From: Thalassospira australica
Lineage (GTDB): Bacteria > Pseudomonadota > Alphaproteobacteria > Rhodospirillales > Thalassospiraceae
Assembly (NCBI RefSeq): GCF_000763295.1
Contig: NZ_JRJE01000031.1
Span: 310,001 to 374,000 of the forward strand
DNA length: 64,000 nt
Direction of reading: 5' to 3'
Positions 55,474-64,000 of the stretch are shown here, in pieces (the first letter of the stretch is position 1; every line of letters begins with the position of its first letter). The translations under genes were made by a program, and so were the position numbers. The notes under the pieces are model-generated. The model did no database searches. It saw nothing but the letters and a program-made list of their open reading frames with translations, and was not told the origin of the DNA.

Positions 55474-56412
55474 ATGCCCGATATCGTCATAAAGAAAATC
55501 AAGAAAGGTGGTCATGGCCACCATGGCGGCGCGTGGAAAGTTGCCTACGCTGACTTTGTGACGGCGATGATGGCGTTCTTCCTGTTGCTCTGGCTGCTTT
55601 CAAGCGCGACAGAGGAACAGTTGCAAGGTGTTTCCAATTACTTCACGCCTGAGACCATCTCTCAGAATGAGTCTGGATCGGGCGGTCTTTTGGGCGGCAC
55701 AAGTCTTGCCGAAGAAGGTGCATCGCGCTCCGAATTTGGATCGCCAAGCGTCAGCATGGATATCCCCCCTGTTCAGTCACCTGACGACCGCGAAGCCATC
55801 CGTGTCGCGCAAATGGAAGCACAGGAATTCAACGACGCCCAGGAAGAACTTCTCAAAGCAATTGAAAGCAACGAAGAACTTCAGGGGCTTGAAAAGAACA
55901 TCCGCATCGAAGAATCCGACGAAGGCCTGCGCATCCAGATCCTTGACGAAGATGGTACGGCAATGTTCCCCAGCGGCAGTGCAAGCATGGCTGAACATAC
56001 CAAACTGTTGCTGCAACAAGTTGCAAGCGTCATCGCAAACATGCCGCAGGACGTCTCGATCGAGGGCCATACGGATTCCATTCCGTTTAACCGCACAGAT
56101 GGCTATTCCAACTGGGAATTGTCGGCTGATCGCGCCCTGGCAACGCGCCGCACACTTGAAGACCTTGGCCTTGAAACAGCTCGTTTTGCTAAGGTTGCCG
56201 GTCTTTCGGACACAGATCCGCTGCTTCCGGAAACACCCGAAAATGAAAGCAACCGTCGCATAAGCATCACCTTGTTGCGTGGAACGGGTGAACGTTCTGC
56301 GCTTGGCAACGGCGGACAGCAAGGAACGAACGGATCAGCAGAACCGGACCAGCCACAGGCACCCGATAATGGTCAACGTCGCCCGACGTTCGGGGTTCCC
56401 TCGCAGCCATAA
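55474..56412 (+). CDS. motB: Flagellar motor stator protein MotB
   Basis: Partner of MotA, 312 residues. The single membrane helix carries the proton-binding Asp27 in VAYADFVTAMMAFFLLLWLL. The periplasmic part has a linker and an OmpA-type peptidoglycan-binding domain with IEGHTDSIPFNRTDGYSNWE and ADRALATRRTL. The tail is Gly/Pro/Gln-rich and disordered. Together with MotA it implies a flagellated cell, in keeping with the chemoreceptor at the start of the window. Confidence 0.95.
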   Translation: MPDIVIKKIKKGGHGHHGGAWKVAYADFVTAMMAFFLLLWLLSSATEEQLQGVSNYFTPETISQNESGSGGLLGGTSLAEEGASRSEFGSPSVSMDIPPVQSPDDREAIRVAQMEAQEFNDAQEELLKAIESNEELQGLEKNIRIEESDEGLRIQILDEDGTAMFPSGSASMAEHTKLLLQQVASVIANMPQDVSIEGHTDSIPFNRTDGYSNWELSADRALATRRTLEDLGLETARFAKVAGLSDTDPLLPETPENESNRRISITLLRGTGERSALGNGGQQGTNGSAEPDQPQAPDNGQRRPTFGVPSQP

Positions 56413-56531
56413 GCAGACGTAAACAAAACTTTTGAACGTCCTTTTGGCAACATAACCTTTAAACTGTCACAAATAACACCTAATCTCATAAGATAGACAT
56501 TCTCGGATGTGATCGGGATTTAGCTTACCAA

Positions 56532-57299
56532 ATGACAGTCAATCAGCGGCGCCTTACCCAGCACTATTTCATGACCGCCCCAATGCCGTGCCCCTACTTG
56601 CCCGGCCGGTTTGAGCGCAAGCTGGTAACAGAGTTACGCGGCCCCGAAGCCAACAATGTCCACGATCTTCTGTCCCGCGCGGGTTTTCGACGCAGTCATT
56701 CAATTGCCTATCTTCCAGCCTGCAGCGATTGCAATGCCTGCATTCCGGTCCGCGTCCGCAGCCAGGAATTCCGCCCTAGCCGATCATTTCGCCGTATTCT
56801 GGGCAAAAACAGCGATCTTGTACGTTCGGAATTGCCCCCGACGGCAACACAGGAACAATACCAGCTATTTAACAGCTATCAGGATGCCCGCCATGGCAAT
56901 GGTGACATGGCCCGGATGGATGCCCGTGATTACCGTGCAATGATCGAAGACAGCACGGTTGAGTCGTCTGTCTTTGAATATCGCCGCCCTGACAACAGCT
57001 TGATTGCAGTGGCACTGGTCGACACCCTCGCTGACGGTTTATCCGCTGTTTACAGCTTTTTTGACCCGGCAGAACATCGGCGCGGTTTAGGTACATACAT
57101 CGTCCTCGACCTGATCGAGGAAGCCCGCGTACTTTGCCTGCCTCACGTCTATCTTGGCTATTGGATCGGCGATTGCCGCAAAATGTCATATAAAATGCGC
57201 TTCCAGCCGCTTGAAGGTTTCCGGGGCGGCGAATGGGTAGCAATGCAGGATGATGAAGTGCCGAAAGAGCCGACGTCCAAGGCCGTTCTGGGCGAATAA
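56532..57299 (+). CDS. bpt: Aspartate/glutamate leucyltransferase Bpt
   Basis: Transfers leucine to N-terminal Asp or Glu, marking proteins for ClpS-ClpAP; 255 residues, the usual size. Features are the N-terminal Cys segment MPCPYLPGRFERKLVTEL, LPACSDCNACIPVRV with its Cys cluster, FRPSRSFRR, and the GNAT-like core LVDTLADGLSAVYSFFDP with RRGLGTY, then LGYWIGDCRKMSYKMRF. The length and FLTAP-like start (HYFMTAPMPC) fit bacterial Bpt rather than eukaryotic-type arginyltransferase. The ribosome site is weak. Confidence 0.93.
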   Translation: MTVNQRRLTQHYFMTAPMPCPYLPGRFERKLVTELRGPEANNVHDLLSRAGFRRSHSIAYLPACSDCNACIPVRVRSQEFRPSRSFRRILGKNSDLVRSELPPTATQEQYQLFNSYQDARHGNGDMARMDARDYRAMIEDSTVESSVFEYRRPDNSLIAVALVDTLADGLSAVYSFFDPAEHRRGLGTYIVLDLIEEARVLCLPHVYLGYWIGDCRKMSYKMRFQPLEGFRGGEWVAMQDDEVPKEPTSKAVLGE

Positions 57300-57454
57300 C
57301 TCGATCTCCCCCATCCATATTAGACTAAAGTCCTAAGAAACAACTCGATCCCCAGTTGCCTGCTTTTGCAGACGCATATAAGCTTTGTTTCAAAGTCGAT
57401 TAAACGGCTTTTGCAGATAAATCATGAGCTTGCATCTTTGGGAGGTTGTAACCA

Positions 57455-58549
57455 ATGAAACGTCGCCAATTTCTTTCCGGCGCAGCCGTAGCGGGCGCAA
57501 CAGCCGCTGCCGCATCTACTTTCGCAAAACCGGCAATTGCACAGGACGTCCGTGAATGGCGCCTTGTCACCACCTGGCCGAAAAACTTTCCGGGCCTTGG
57601 CACCGGTGCAAACCTGCTTGCAGAATACATCACCAAGGCATCCGAAGGCCGCCTGAAAGTCACCGTTTTTGGTGCTGGCGAAATCGTTCCGGCATTCGAA
57701 GCCATCGACGCTGTCGGTAGCGGCACCGTCGAAATGGGTCACGGCGCACCTTACTACTGGAAAGGTAAAGTTGACGCGACCCAGTATATCGCGGCAATGC
57801 CGTTTGGTCTGAATGCTCAGGAACAGAACGCTTGGTTCCAATGGGGCGGCGGTCAGGAACTTGCTGACGAAGTCTATGCTGAACTGAATTGTAAGTTCTT
57901 CCCGTCCGGCAACACCGGCACCCAGATGGGTGGTTGGTTCAACAAGGAAATGAACACCATTGACGACTATAAAGGTCTGAAAATGCGTATTCCGGGCCTT
58001 GGTGGCGAAGTTGTCAAAGCTGCGGGTGCCAATGTTGTGAACCTTCCGGGTGGTGAAATTCCGCCGGCACTGCAGTCGGGCGCAATTGATGCAACCGAGT
58101 GGGTTGGCCCTTACAACGATCTGGCATTTGGCCTCTATAAATCGGCGAAATACTACTACTACCCGGGTTGGCACGAGCCGGCGACCGTTCTTGATAACTT
58201 CATCAACCTGGATGCATGGAATGCACTCCCAGATGATCTGAAAGCAATCGTCGAGCAGGCCAACCGTGCAGTGAACCAGATGGTTCTGTCAGAGTTCACC
58301 GCGCGTAACGTTCAGGCGCTTGATACCCTGCGCAACAAGCATGGCGTTGATGTTCGTCCGTTCTCTGACGACATCCTGACCAACCTGGGCAAACTGTCGG
58401 GTGAAGTTCTGCGTGATCTGGTTTCTTCGAACCCGCTGTCTCAGAAAGTGTTCGAAAGCCTTATCGAGTTCCGTACCCAGTCGATCGCATGGTCGAAATT
58501 CTCGGAATCGGCATTCGCTCAGGCACGTATCCTGCCATTCAAATACTAA
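57455..58549 (+). CDS. TRAP transporter solute-binding protein, TakP-type
   Basis: Periplasmic DctP-family protein, 364 residues, binding subunit of a Na+-driven TRAP carrier. A Tat signal (RRQFLSG, cut after AIA) leads to TTWPKNFPGLGTGANLLAEY. The binding motifs KMRIPGLGGEVVK, NLPGGEIPPALQSGAIDATE and KYYYYPGWHEPATVLDNF resemble R. sphaeroides TakP and calcium-lactate proteins, so a 2-oxo or hydroxy monocarboxylate is likely. GGGAGG precedes the ATG. It converges on the two membrane-subunit genes rather than sharing an operon with them. Confidence 0.9.
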   Translation: MKRRQFLSGAAVAGATAAAASTFAKPAIAQDVREWRLVTTWPKNFPGLGTGANLLAEYITKASEGRLKVTVFGAGEIVPAFEAIDAVGSGTVEMGHGAPYYWKGKVDATQYIAAMPFGLNAQEQNAWFQWGGGQELADEVYAELNCKFFPSGNTGTQMGGWFNKEMNTIDDYKGLKMRIPGLGGEVVKAAGANVVNLPGGEIPPALQSGAIDATEWVGPYNDLAFGLYKSAKYYYYPGWHEPATVLDNFINLDAWNALPDDLKAIVEQANRAVNQMVLSEFTARNVQALDTLRNKHGVDVRPFSDDILTNLGKLSGEVLRDLVSSNPLSQKVFESLIEFRTQSIAWSKFSESAFAQARILPFKY

Positions 58550-58573
58550 GTCCTCCGCTTCACGGAAGACGAC

Positions 58574-58603
58574 AAAGGGCTGGCATTTGCCAGCCCTTTT
58601 TAT
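58574..58603 (+). terminator. Terminator after TRAP binding protein
   Basis: AAAGGGCTGGC (58574-58584) pairs with GCCAGCCCTTT around an ATTT loop, followed by TT; a perfect stem. Confidence 0.9.
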
Positions 58604-58642
58604 TTGCCGAAATCACGCGCCGCCGAACGTAATATCAAAAAG

Positions 58643-58670
58643 CAAAAAGGCACCCAACCGGGTGCCTTTC
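58643..58670 (-). terminator. Terminator after TRAP membrane subunits
   Basis: AAAGGCACCC (58646-58655) and GGGTGCCTTT (58660-58669) pair around AACC; on the minus strand the stem is followed by TTTTTGCTTTTTG. Confidence 0.88.
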
Positions 58671-58696
58671 GATAGATTCAATGCTGTGATGTCTGT

Positions 58697-60073
58697 TTAG
58701 AACAGAACGCTTGGCAACCAGGTTGCAAGCCATGGGAAGGCTGCCACAAGGCACAATCCCAGCATCTGGATCGCCACAAACGGGATGATGCCGCGATAGA
58801 TATCAAGCGTCTTGATTGCCGCTGGTGCAACGCCGCGCAGATAAAACAGCGCAAAGCCAAACGGCGGTGTCAGGAAGCTGGTCTGAAGGTTGATTGCAAT
58901 CATCACACCCAACCAGACCGGATCAATATCAAGCTTCAGCAGGATCGGACCGACAATCGGGATCACAACAAACACGATCTCGATAAAATCAAGGAAGAAG
59001 CCCATGAAGAACATCAGCAACATCACAACCAGCATGGCACTAAACACTCCACCAGGCAGATTATGCAGAAGTTCCTCGACAAGATGATCACCACCAAGAC
59101 CACGGAACACCAGTGAGAACACCGACGCGCCGAGCAGGATGACAAACACCATCGCACTGACCTGAACCGTCTGACGCACAACATGGCGCAGAACCGCCAT
59201 ATCAAGGCGTTTGTAGAACGCAGCCAAAATCATCGCACCGATGGAACCGAACGCAGCTGATTCCGTTGGCGTTGCAATACCTGTCAGGATCGACCCCAGA
59301 ACCGCAACAATCAAAAGGGCTGGCGGCAGCAATGCACGCAACACCTCACCCCACAGGCCTTCCGGACGTTTGCCTTCAACAAGAGCCGGGGCAGAGTCCG
59401 GATCGATCAGCGATTTGATGATGATCCAACCGATATAAAGACCGACCAGCATGATGCCCGGAATGAATGCACCGGCAAACAGATCCATCACCGAAATCGG
59501 CTCAGGCGCCCAGTTGCCCAGCGACCGCTGTGCTTCGGCATAGGCCCCCTGCAGAATATCGCCCAGCAGAACCAGAACGATGGACGGCGGAATGATCTGG
59601 CCCAATGTGCCCGATGCACAAATAACACCGGTCGACAGTTTCGGGTCATATCCGGCTTTCTGCATCGCCGGCAGGCTGAGCAAGCCCATGGTCACCACGG
59701 TCGCGCCAACAATGCCGGTCGATGCAGCAAGCAACATGCCGACAATAACAACCGAAATACCAAGACCGCCGCGCATGGTGCCAAACAGCATGCCCATGGT
59801 CGTCAGAAGTTTTTCAGCAATCCGCGCACGTTCAAGCATGACACCCATGAACACGAACAGCGGAATGGCCACATACAGCTCGTTGGTCATCACACCGAAA
59901 TAGCGTGACGGCAAGGAGCCCAGAAGCGGCATATCAAAAACGCCCATCGAATTGCCGATAAGCGCAAAAGCAAGACCGGTGCCCGCAAGCGAGAAAGCAA
60001 CCGGAAAACCAAGAAGAAGCACGCCGCAAGCTACGGCGAACATCACCAGGCTAAGAATTTCCCCTGACATCAA
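58697..60073 (-). CDS. TRAP transporter large membrane subunit (DctM)
   Basis: Carrier subunit of 458 residues with about 12 hydrophobic segments, coupling solute uptake to Na+. Family motifs are GFPVAFSLAGTGLAFAL at the start, YVAIPLFVFMGVMLERA, IPPSIVLVLLGDILQGA, PGIMLVGLYIGWIIIKSL, ESAAFGSIGAMILAAFYKR and LQTSFLTPPFGFALFYLRG. It overlaps the small subunit by four bases (ATGA). With the TakP-type binding protein next door it forms a complete monocarboxylate-type TRAP set. Confidence 0.92.
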   Translation of the reverse strand: MMSGEILSLVMFAVACGVLLLGFPVAFSLAGTGLAFALIGNSMGVFDMPLLGSLPSRYFGVMTNELYVAIPLFVFMGVMLERARIAEKLLTTMGMLFGTMRGGLGISVVIVGMLLAASTGIVGATVVTMGLLSLPAMQKAGYDPKLSTGVICASGTLGQIIPPSIVLVLLGDILQGAYAEAQRSLGNWAPEPISVMDLFAGAFIPGIMLVGLYIGWIIIKSLIDPDSAPALVEGKRPEGLWGEVLRALLPPALLIVAVLGSILTGIATPTESAAFGSIGAMILAAFYKRLDMAVLRHVVRQTVQVSAMVFVILLGASVFSLVFRGLGGDHLVEELLHNLPGGVFSAMLVVMLLMFFMGFFLDFIEIVFVVIPIVGPILLKLDIDPVWLGVMIAINLQTSFLTPPFGFALFYLRGVAPAAIKTLDIYRGIIPFVAIQMLGLCLVAAFPWLATWLPSVLF

Positions 60074-60615
60074 ACGCCCTCGTGTTCTTCTTCTTGAATT
60101 TCAAATTCTTTGTGACCGGTCAGCACCAGAACACTGCGGGCAGCAAGTGAAAGCCCCTGCAGCAGCATCAGCACACAAAATACCAAAATCACGGACTTAT
60201 ACAGGAACAGGCCCGGAAGACCGCCAGTCTGATGCGACCCCTCAAGACGTTCCCAGCTCGTCGCAATATATGGATAGCTGTACATCAACATCATGATGAT
60301 TACGGGTGCCAAAAGGAACAGCGACCCGAACAGGTCAACCCATGCCTTATAGCGCGCAGATGCCGGACGATAGAACACGTCAACACGAACGTGACCGCCA
60401 TGCAAAAGCGTGTAACCGGCACCCACCATGAAAACGATGCCATAAAGCCACATATAGCTTTCCTGCATCGACACCCAGCCAATCGAAAAGCCGTAACGCA
60501 AGGTCGCCACCAAAAAGGTGATTACAACCATCGGCATCACAAGCCAGGCCACTCCGCGACCGATCCAGTCGTTAAGACCGTCGATCAAACGGACGAAATT
60601 TCCGAGAAATCTCAC
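60070..60615 (-). CDS. TRAP transporter small membrane subunit (DctQ)
   Basis: Four-helix subunit of 181 residues that helps dock the binding protein to DctM. Helices are visible at VAWLVMPMVVITFLVATL, MWLYGIVFMVGAGYTLL, the segment around LFGSLFLLAPVIIMMLM and SVILVFCVLMLLQGLSLAA. The loop with GGHVRVDVFY is the DctQ signature. The C-terminal tail is acidic. It precedes dctM on the minus strand. Confidence 0.88.
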   Translation of the reverse strand: MRFLGNFVRLIDGLNDWIGRGVAWLVMPMVVITFLVATLRYGFSIGWVSMQESYMWLYGIVFMVGAGYTLLHGGHVRVDVFYRPASARYKAWVDLFGSLFLLAPVIIMMLMYSYPYIATSWERLEGSHQTGGLPGLFLYKSVILVFCVLMLLQGLSLAARSVLVLTGHKEFEIQEEEHEGV

Positions 60616-60796
60616 TTTTCACTCCCAAGCCCTTTTTGAATCTCACAGGAATATTGCGGGCATCCTGATAATCAGGTTGGGAAGTTACATATTAACCACC
60701 CAAAACGCTATATCTTTTGCACCAATTCGCCGCCATTTCTGCCGGGAAATGTAACAATCCAAACTCCCGAACCAAAACCAGACGGCCAGAAGAACG

Positions 60797-60832
60797 AAAA
60801 AAGCCGGATGGCAATGCACCATCCGGCTTTTT
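60797..60832 (-). terminator. Terminator after parC
   Basis: AAAAAAGCCGGATGG (60797-60811) and CCATCCGGCTTTTT (60819-60832) pair; minus-strand T-run follows. It ends the parC message. Confidence 0.92.
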
Positions 60833-60856
60833 GAACAGGTTACTGGTCAAGGACCG

Positions 60857-63100
60857 CTATTCAAACTTGTTGGAACGCGGGAAGCCGTTTGGCGGCAAAC
60901 GCCCGGCACCTGCACGTTTGCCAATCCATTCTGTCAGTTCGGTCACATTACGCGTGCGTCCTTCGCTGCCGCCCATGGTCCAGCTCAGCCCGTCTTCAAG
61001 GTTAAACATAACCAGATCCGAAAGGCCGCCCTGACGATACTTCTGCAGGATCACGCCCCGGCCACGGGTCATTTCCGGAATTTCCGCAATCGGATAAATC
61101 AGAAGTTTGCGGTTATCGCCCAAAACAGCAACATGATCCTTCTCAACCGGCAGGAAGATCTTTGCGACCTCGCCCGTACCAAGGTTCAGGACCTGCTTGC
61201 CGTTCTTGGTCTGTGCAACGACCTCTTTTTCAGCGACCTGGAAACCACGACCGCCGGAACTCGCGACCAGAAGATTACGCCCATCCTTGTGAACGACCAT
61301 CGAAACGATGTCATGTTCCTGTGGCAAATCGATAGACAGACGGATTGGTTCACCATGGCCACGACCGCCCGGAAGCTTGTCACATGACATGGTGTAACAG
61401 CGCCCTGCCGTCGACAGGATCAGGAGCTTGTCCGTGGTGAAGGCTTTCAACGCAAAGCGATGTTCATCTCCATCCTTGAACTTAAGATCACTGATATCGG
61501 CAACATGGCCCTTAAGCGCACGCACCCAGCCCATTTTCGAACAGATCACAGTGATCGGCTCACGTTCAATCAACGCTTCAAGCGGCACTTCGATTTCTTC
61601 AGGGGCATCACCGATTTCGGTGCGGCGTTTACCAATCGCGGTCTTCTTGCCAAAGTTTTCGCGCATGGTTTCGATTTCATCGCGAATTTTTTCCCAACGC
61701 ATGGGTTCACTGGCCAGAAGCGCTTCAAGACCTTCTTTTTCTTCAGTCAGTTTGGTGTGCTCGTTCTTGATTTCCATCTCTTCGAGCTTGCGCAAAGACC
61801 GCAAACGCATATTCAGGATCGCATCAGCCTGCACTTCGGTCAGGTCAAACGCTTTCATCAGTGCGTTTTTCGGTTCATCCTCGAAACGGATAATCCGGAT
61901 CACTTCATCAAGGTTGAGATAGGCAACAAGATAGCCTTCCAACACCTCAAGACGATGATTGATCTTGGCCAGTCGATGATTGGAACGACGGATCAGAACT
62001 TCCTGACGGTGGGCCAGGAATGCACGCAGCACTTCGCGCAGGTTCATCACCCGTGGGGTGTTGTCGGCATCCAGAACGTTCATGTTCAAGCCAAACCGGA
62101 TTTCCAGTTCGGTATTCTTAAACAGCATTTCCATCAAATGTTCAGGTTCAACCGCACGGGTTCGCGGCTCAAGCACAAGCCGGATAATATCGGTCGACTC
62201 ATCGCGCACGTCATTTAAAAGCGGCAACTTCTTTGCCACCATCAAATCGGCGATGCGCTCAACCAGCTTGGCTTTCTGAACCTGATAGGGAATTTCGGTG
62301 ATCACAACCTGATACAGGCCGTGGCTCAGCTTCTCGACTTCCCATTTCGCCCGCAAGCGGAATGACCCGCGCCCGGTTGCATAGGCTTCCAGAATGTTTT
62401 CGCGCGGTTCAACCAGAACGCCACCGGTCGGGAAGTCCGGCCCCGGCACACAACGCACCAGTTGCGCAATCGAAGTTTCCGGATCATCGATCAGTTTGAT
62501 CAGTCCCGCACACAATTCGCCGGCATTATGCGGCGGAATGTTGGTCGCCATACCAACAGCAATACCGGCCGCACCGTTGGCCAGAAGGTTCGGGAAGGCC
62601 GCCGGCATGACAATCGGTTCCTGTTCCTCGCCATCATACGTCGGGCGAAAATCAACCGAGTCTTCATCAAGCCCGTCCATCAGGGCTGCGGCAATGGCAG
62701 TCATCCGGGCTTCGGTGTAACGCATCGCAGCGGCGTTATCGCCATCGATGTTGCCAAAATTACCCTGACCATCAACCAGCGGATAGCGCACGGCAAAGTC
62801 CTGTGCAAGACGGACAAGCGCGTCATACACCGACTGGTCACCATGCGGGTGATATTTACCGATCACGTCACCGACCACACGGGCGCATTTCTTGAACCCC
62901 TGCTCCGGGTTCAGTTTAAGCTGCCGCATCGCATAAAGAAGACGCCGATGTACAGGCTTCAGGCCATCTCGCACATCAGGCAGGGAACGCGACATGATTG
63001 TCGACATCGCATAGGCGAGATATCGTTCGCTTAGCGCGTCAGCAAGGCGGGTTTCCCTGATTTGACCGGCACCGGCCGGATCGGAAGTCTTGGTGCTCAT
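60857..63100 (-). CDS. parC: DNA topoisomerase IV subunit A
   Basis: Cleavage subunit of topoisomerase IV, decatenating daughter chromosomes. The 747 residues have the catalytic Tyr128 in AAMRYTEARM, the helix-turn-helix KYHPHGDQSVYDALVRLAQ, and a shorter C-terminal barrel than GyrA with no GyrA-box. At the positions equivalent to E. coli ParC Ser80 and Glu84 it has Gln89 and Asp93, a natural variant that may reduce quinolone affinity. Length separates ParC from GyrA (about 900 in this group). recO lies upstream on the same strand. Confidence 0.95.
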   Translation of the reverse strand: MSTKTSDPAGAGQIRETRLADALSERYLAYAMSTIMSRSLPDVRDGLKPVHRRLLYAMRQLKLNPEQGFKKCARVVGDVIGKYHPHGDQSVYDALVRLAQDFAVRYPLVDGQGNFGNIDGDNAAAMRYTEARMTAIAAALMDGLDEDSVDFRPTYDGEEQEPIVMPAAFPNLLANGAAGIAVGMATNIPPHNAGELCAGLIKLIDDPETSIAQLVRCVPGPDFPTGGVLVEPRENILEAYATGRGSFRLRAKWEVEKLSHGLYQVVITEIPYQVQKAKLVERIADLMVAKKLPLLNDVRDESTDIIRLVLEPRTRAVEPEHLMEMLFKNTELEIRFGLNMNVLDADNTPRVMNLREVLRAFLAHRQEVLIRRSNHRLAKINHRLEVLEGYLVAYLNLDEVIRIIRFEDEPKNALMKAFDLTEVQADAILNMRLRSLRKLEEMEIKNEHTKLTEEKEGLEALLASEPMRWEKIRDEIETMRENFGKKTAIGKRRTEIGDAPEEIEVPLEALIEREPITVICSKMGWVRALKGHVADISDLKFKDGDEHRFALKAFTTDKLLILSTAGRCYTMSCDKLPGGRGHGEPIRLSIDLPQEHDIVSMVVHKDGRNLLVASSGGRGFQVAEKEVVAQTKNGKQVLNLGTGEVAKIFLPVEKDHVAVLGDNRKLLIYPIAEIPEMTRGRGVILQKYRQGGLSDLVMFNLEDGLSWTMGGSEGRTRNVTELTEWIGKRAGAGRLPPNGFPRSNKFE

Positions 63101-63230
63101 GAACGATTTTTCTTGTTGCTTGTCAAAATGGACATGTGCAAGTGGGTTCGATCCCGAACAGCTTGCAGTGTTGGCAACATACTACGCCGGGCATGGTCTT
63201 GGTCAACATATGGCGCGCAATTTGCCAAAT

Positions 63231-63986
63231 TTATTTTTCTGTGCCGACATCCGCACGCCAGATGTAACTGACAAGGCGATCCCGCGCCGCAACCGGCTTG
63301 ATGCCTTTTGCCTCAAAGATATCACGGTGAATAAAGAAACCGGTCAACTTCACGCCATCGCGAAACTGTTCGGGAAGAGACATGTTTTTACGTGATTGTG
63401 CCGCCCGGCCCGACGCCAAAAAGGCTGGCAGCGGCAACAACCGGTCACGATAGGCATGCCCGGACGCCTCGCCGACTGCACGACCACTTTTGGGGGAGAC
63501 GAAGGCAAGGTTTTCCGTCTCATTCGTTGCTGCACACCGATCGAGTACCAATCCATACCCCAATTCTTCAAGCAGCCCGACTTCCCAGCGGATATAGGCA
63601 GGCAACCATTGGTCTGATTTAAGGGCGCCAAGTAACGCAACGGTACCGTGATAAAGGTCGGGATGGGCTTCACGTTCGGGCAAGGTGGCATCAAGCATGG
63701 CACAGGCCGAACTCATCGCCATCAGCGGCCCGGCCTGCAACAACAGGTCTGCAGCATGCGCACCGGTCAATTCGCAGCGAAACTGACCAAGATGCTCTGC
63801 CAGTCGGGCAGACCACCCTACCCGCACTTCGTTGCCGGGCTCCAGGGTTCCGCGCATGGATTTGCTTGTGGCACCGCGCACCATACCTGCATGGCGACCG
63901 TAATCACGGGTCAGGACGGATAGACGCACCGCGTTTTCACCCAGCTTGCGGGTCGAAAGAACAATGCCGTCATCACGCCAATCCAT
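63231..63986 (-). CDS. recO: DNA repair protein RecO
   Basis: Recombination mediator loading RecA at gaps in the RecFOR pathway, 251 residues. The N-terminal OB-fold begins WRDDGIVLSTRKLGENAVRL and has VLTRDYGRHAGMVRGATS. The C-terminal helical part shows IRWEVGLLEELGYGLVLDRCA, then AFVSPKSGRAVG and GHAYRDRLLPLPAFL. Only one of the zinc-site cysteines remains, as in related alphaproteobacteria. The ATG lies 15 bases from the window end, so the usual upstream neighbour (era) is not visible. Confidence 0.94.
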   Translation of the reverse strand: MDWRDDGIVLSTRKLGENAVRLSVLTRDYGRHAGMVRGATSKSMRGTLEPGNEVRVGWSARLAEHLGQFRCELTGAHAADLLLQAGPLMAMSSACAMLDATLPEREAHPDLYHGTVALLGALKSDQWLPAYIRWEVGLLEELGYGLVLDRCAATNETENLAFVSPKSGRAVGEASGHAYRDRLLPLPAFLASGRAAQSRKNMSLPEQFRDGVKLTGFFIHRDIFEAKGIKPVAARDRLVSYIWRADVGTEK

Positions 63987-64000
63987 ATGCGACCTTTAGA

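Overview
The window looks like core chromosome of an alphaproteobacterium of the Rhodospirillales, most like Thalassospira (marine, motile, moderately halotolerant). This rests on gene content and order recalled from the family, not on a database search. Markers are nifR3/dusB-ntrBC-ntrYX-trkA-hfq-hflX, yceD-plsX-fabH-ihfA-merR, rpiB-glyA-nrdR-rib-nusB-thiL, a fused ispDF, a MucR regulator, a Bpt N-end-rule transferase and several alphaproteobacterial small proteins. GC is moderate. There is no prophage, CRISPR array or full-length insertion sequence; the only mobile-looking object is a MITE-like repeat near 50.14-50.40 kb.

Layout. 0-1.3 kb: end of a chemotaxis receptor and an AbrB-family membrane protein. 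1.3-6.2 kb: an ectoine island, with a divergent MarR-type regulator (EctR-like) and ectA-ectB-ectC-ask. 6.3-7.1 kb: mazG, convergent with the next block. 7.1-19.2 kb (minus strand): dusB-ntrB-ntrC-ntrY-ntrX-trkA-HAD-hfq-hflX-inositol phosphatase, which joins nitrogen control, K+ uptake and RNA-based regulation. 19.5-23.7 kb: CcsA-like cytochrome assembly protein, ispDF, yciB, cutA, an uncharacterised 83-residue protein and a secreted histidine phosphatase. 23.8 kb: tRNA-Pro(GGG). 23.9-28.4 kb (minus): bc1-assembly chaperone, YceD, plsX, fabH, ihfA and a MerR regulator. 28.5 kb: bamE. 29.0-36.1 kb (minus): rpiB-glyA-nrdR-ribD-ribE-ribBA-ribH-nusB-thiL. The GTP cyclohydrolase II half of RibBA lacks its zinc cysteines.

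36.6-40.7 kb: mucR, a DUF6898-like protein and a three-gene valine degradation operon (isobutyryl-CoA dehydrogenase, 3-hydroxyisobutyryl-CoA hydrolase, mmsB). 40.9-45.4 kb: metY, a DeoR-type regulator, an MFS transporter and hemB. 45.5-50.1 kb: a HAD-IIA protein, a DUF1127 micro-protein, malonyl-CoA synthetase and a PLP ornithine/lysine decarboxylase with the MITE-like element just upstream of it. 50.6-54.3 kb: aldehyde dehydrogenase, threonine ammonia-lyase and a flavin reductase. 54.6-57.3 kb: motAB and bpt. 57.5-60.6 kb: a TakP-type TRAP transporter whose binding protein converges on its two membrane subunits. 60.9-64 kb: parC and recO.

No wholly new multi-gene system was found. The points most worth checking are the repeated ATCGAAA heptamers around the ectoine promoter, an NtrX without the sigma54-contacting GAFTGA loop, the degenerate RibA domain, the MITE-like element, an inverted repeat in front of hfq, an inverted repeat enclosing the probable tRNA-Pro -10 element, and a palindrome overlapping the metY promoter.
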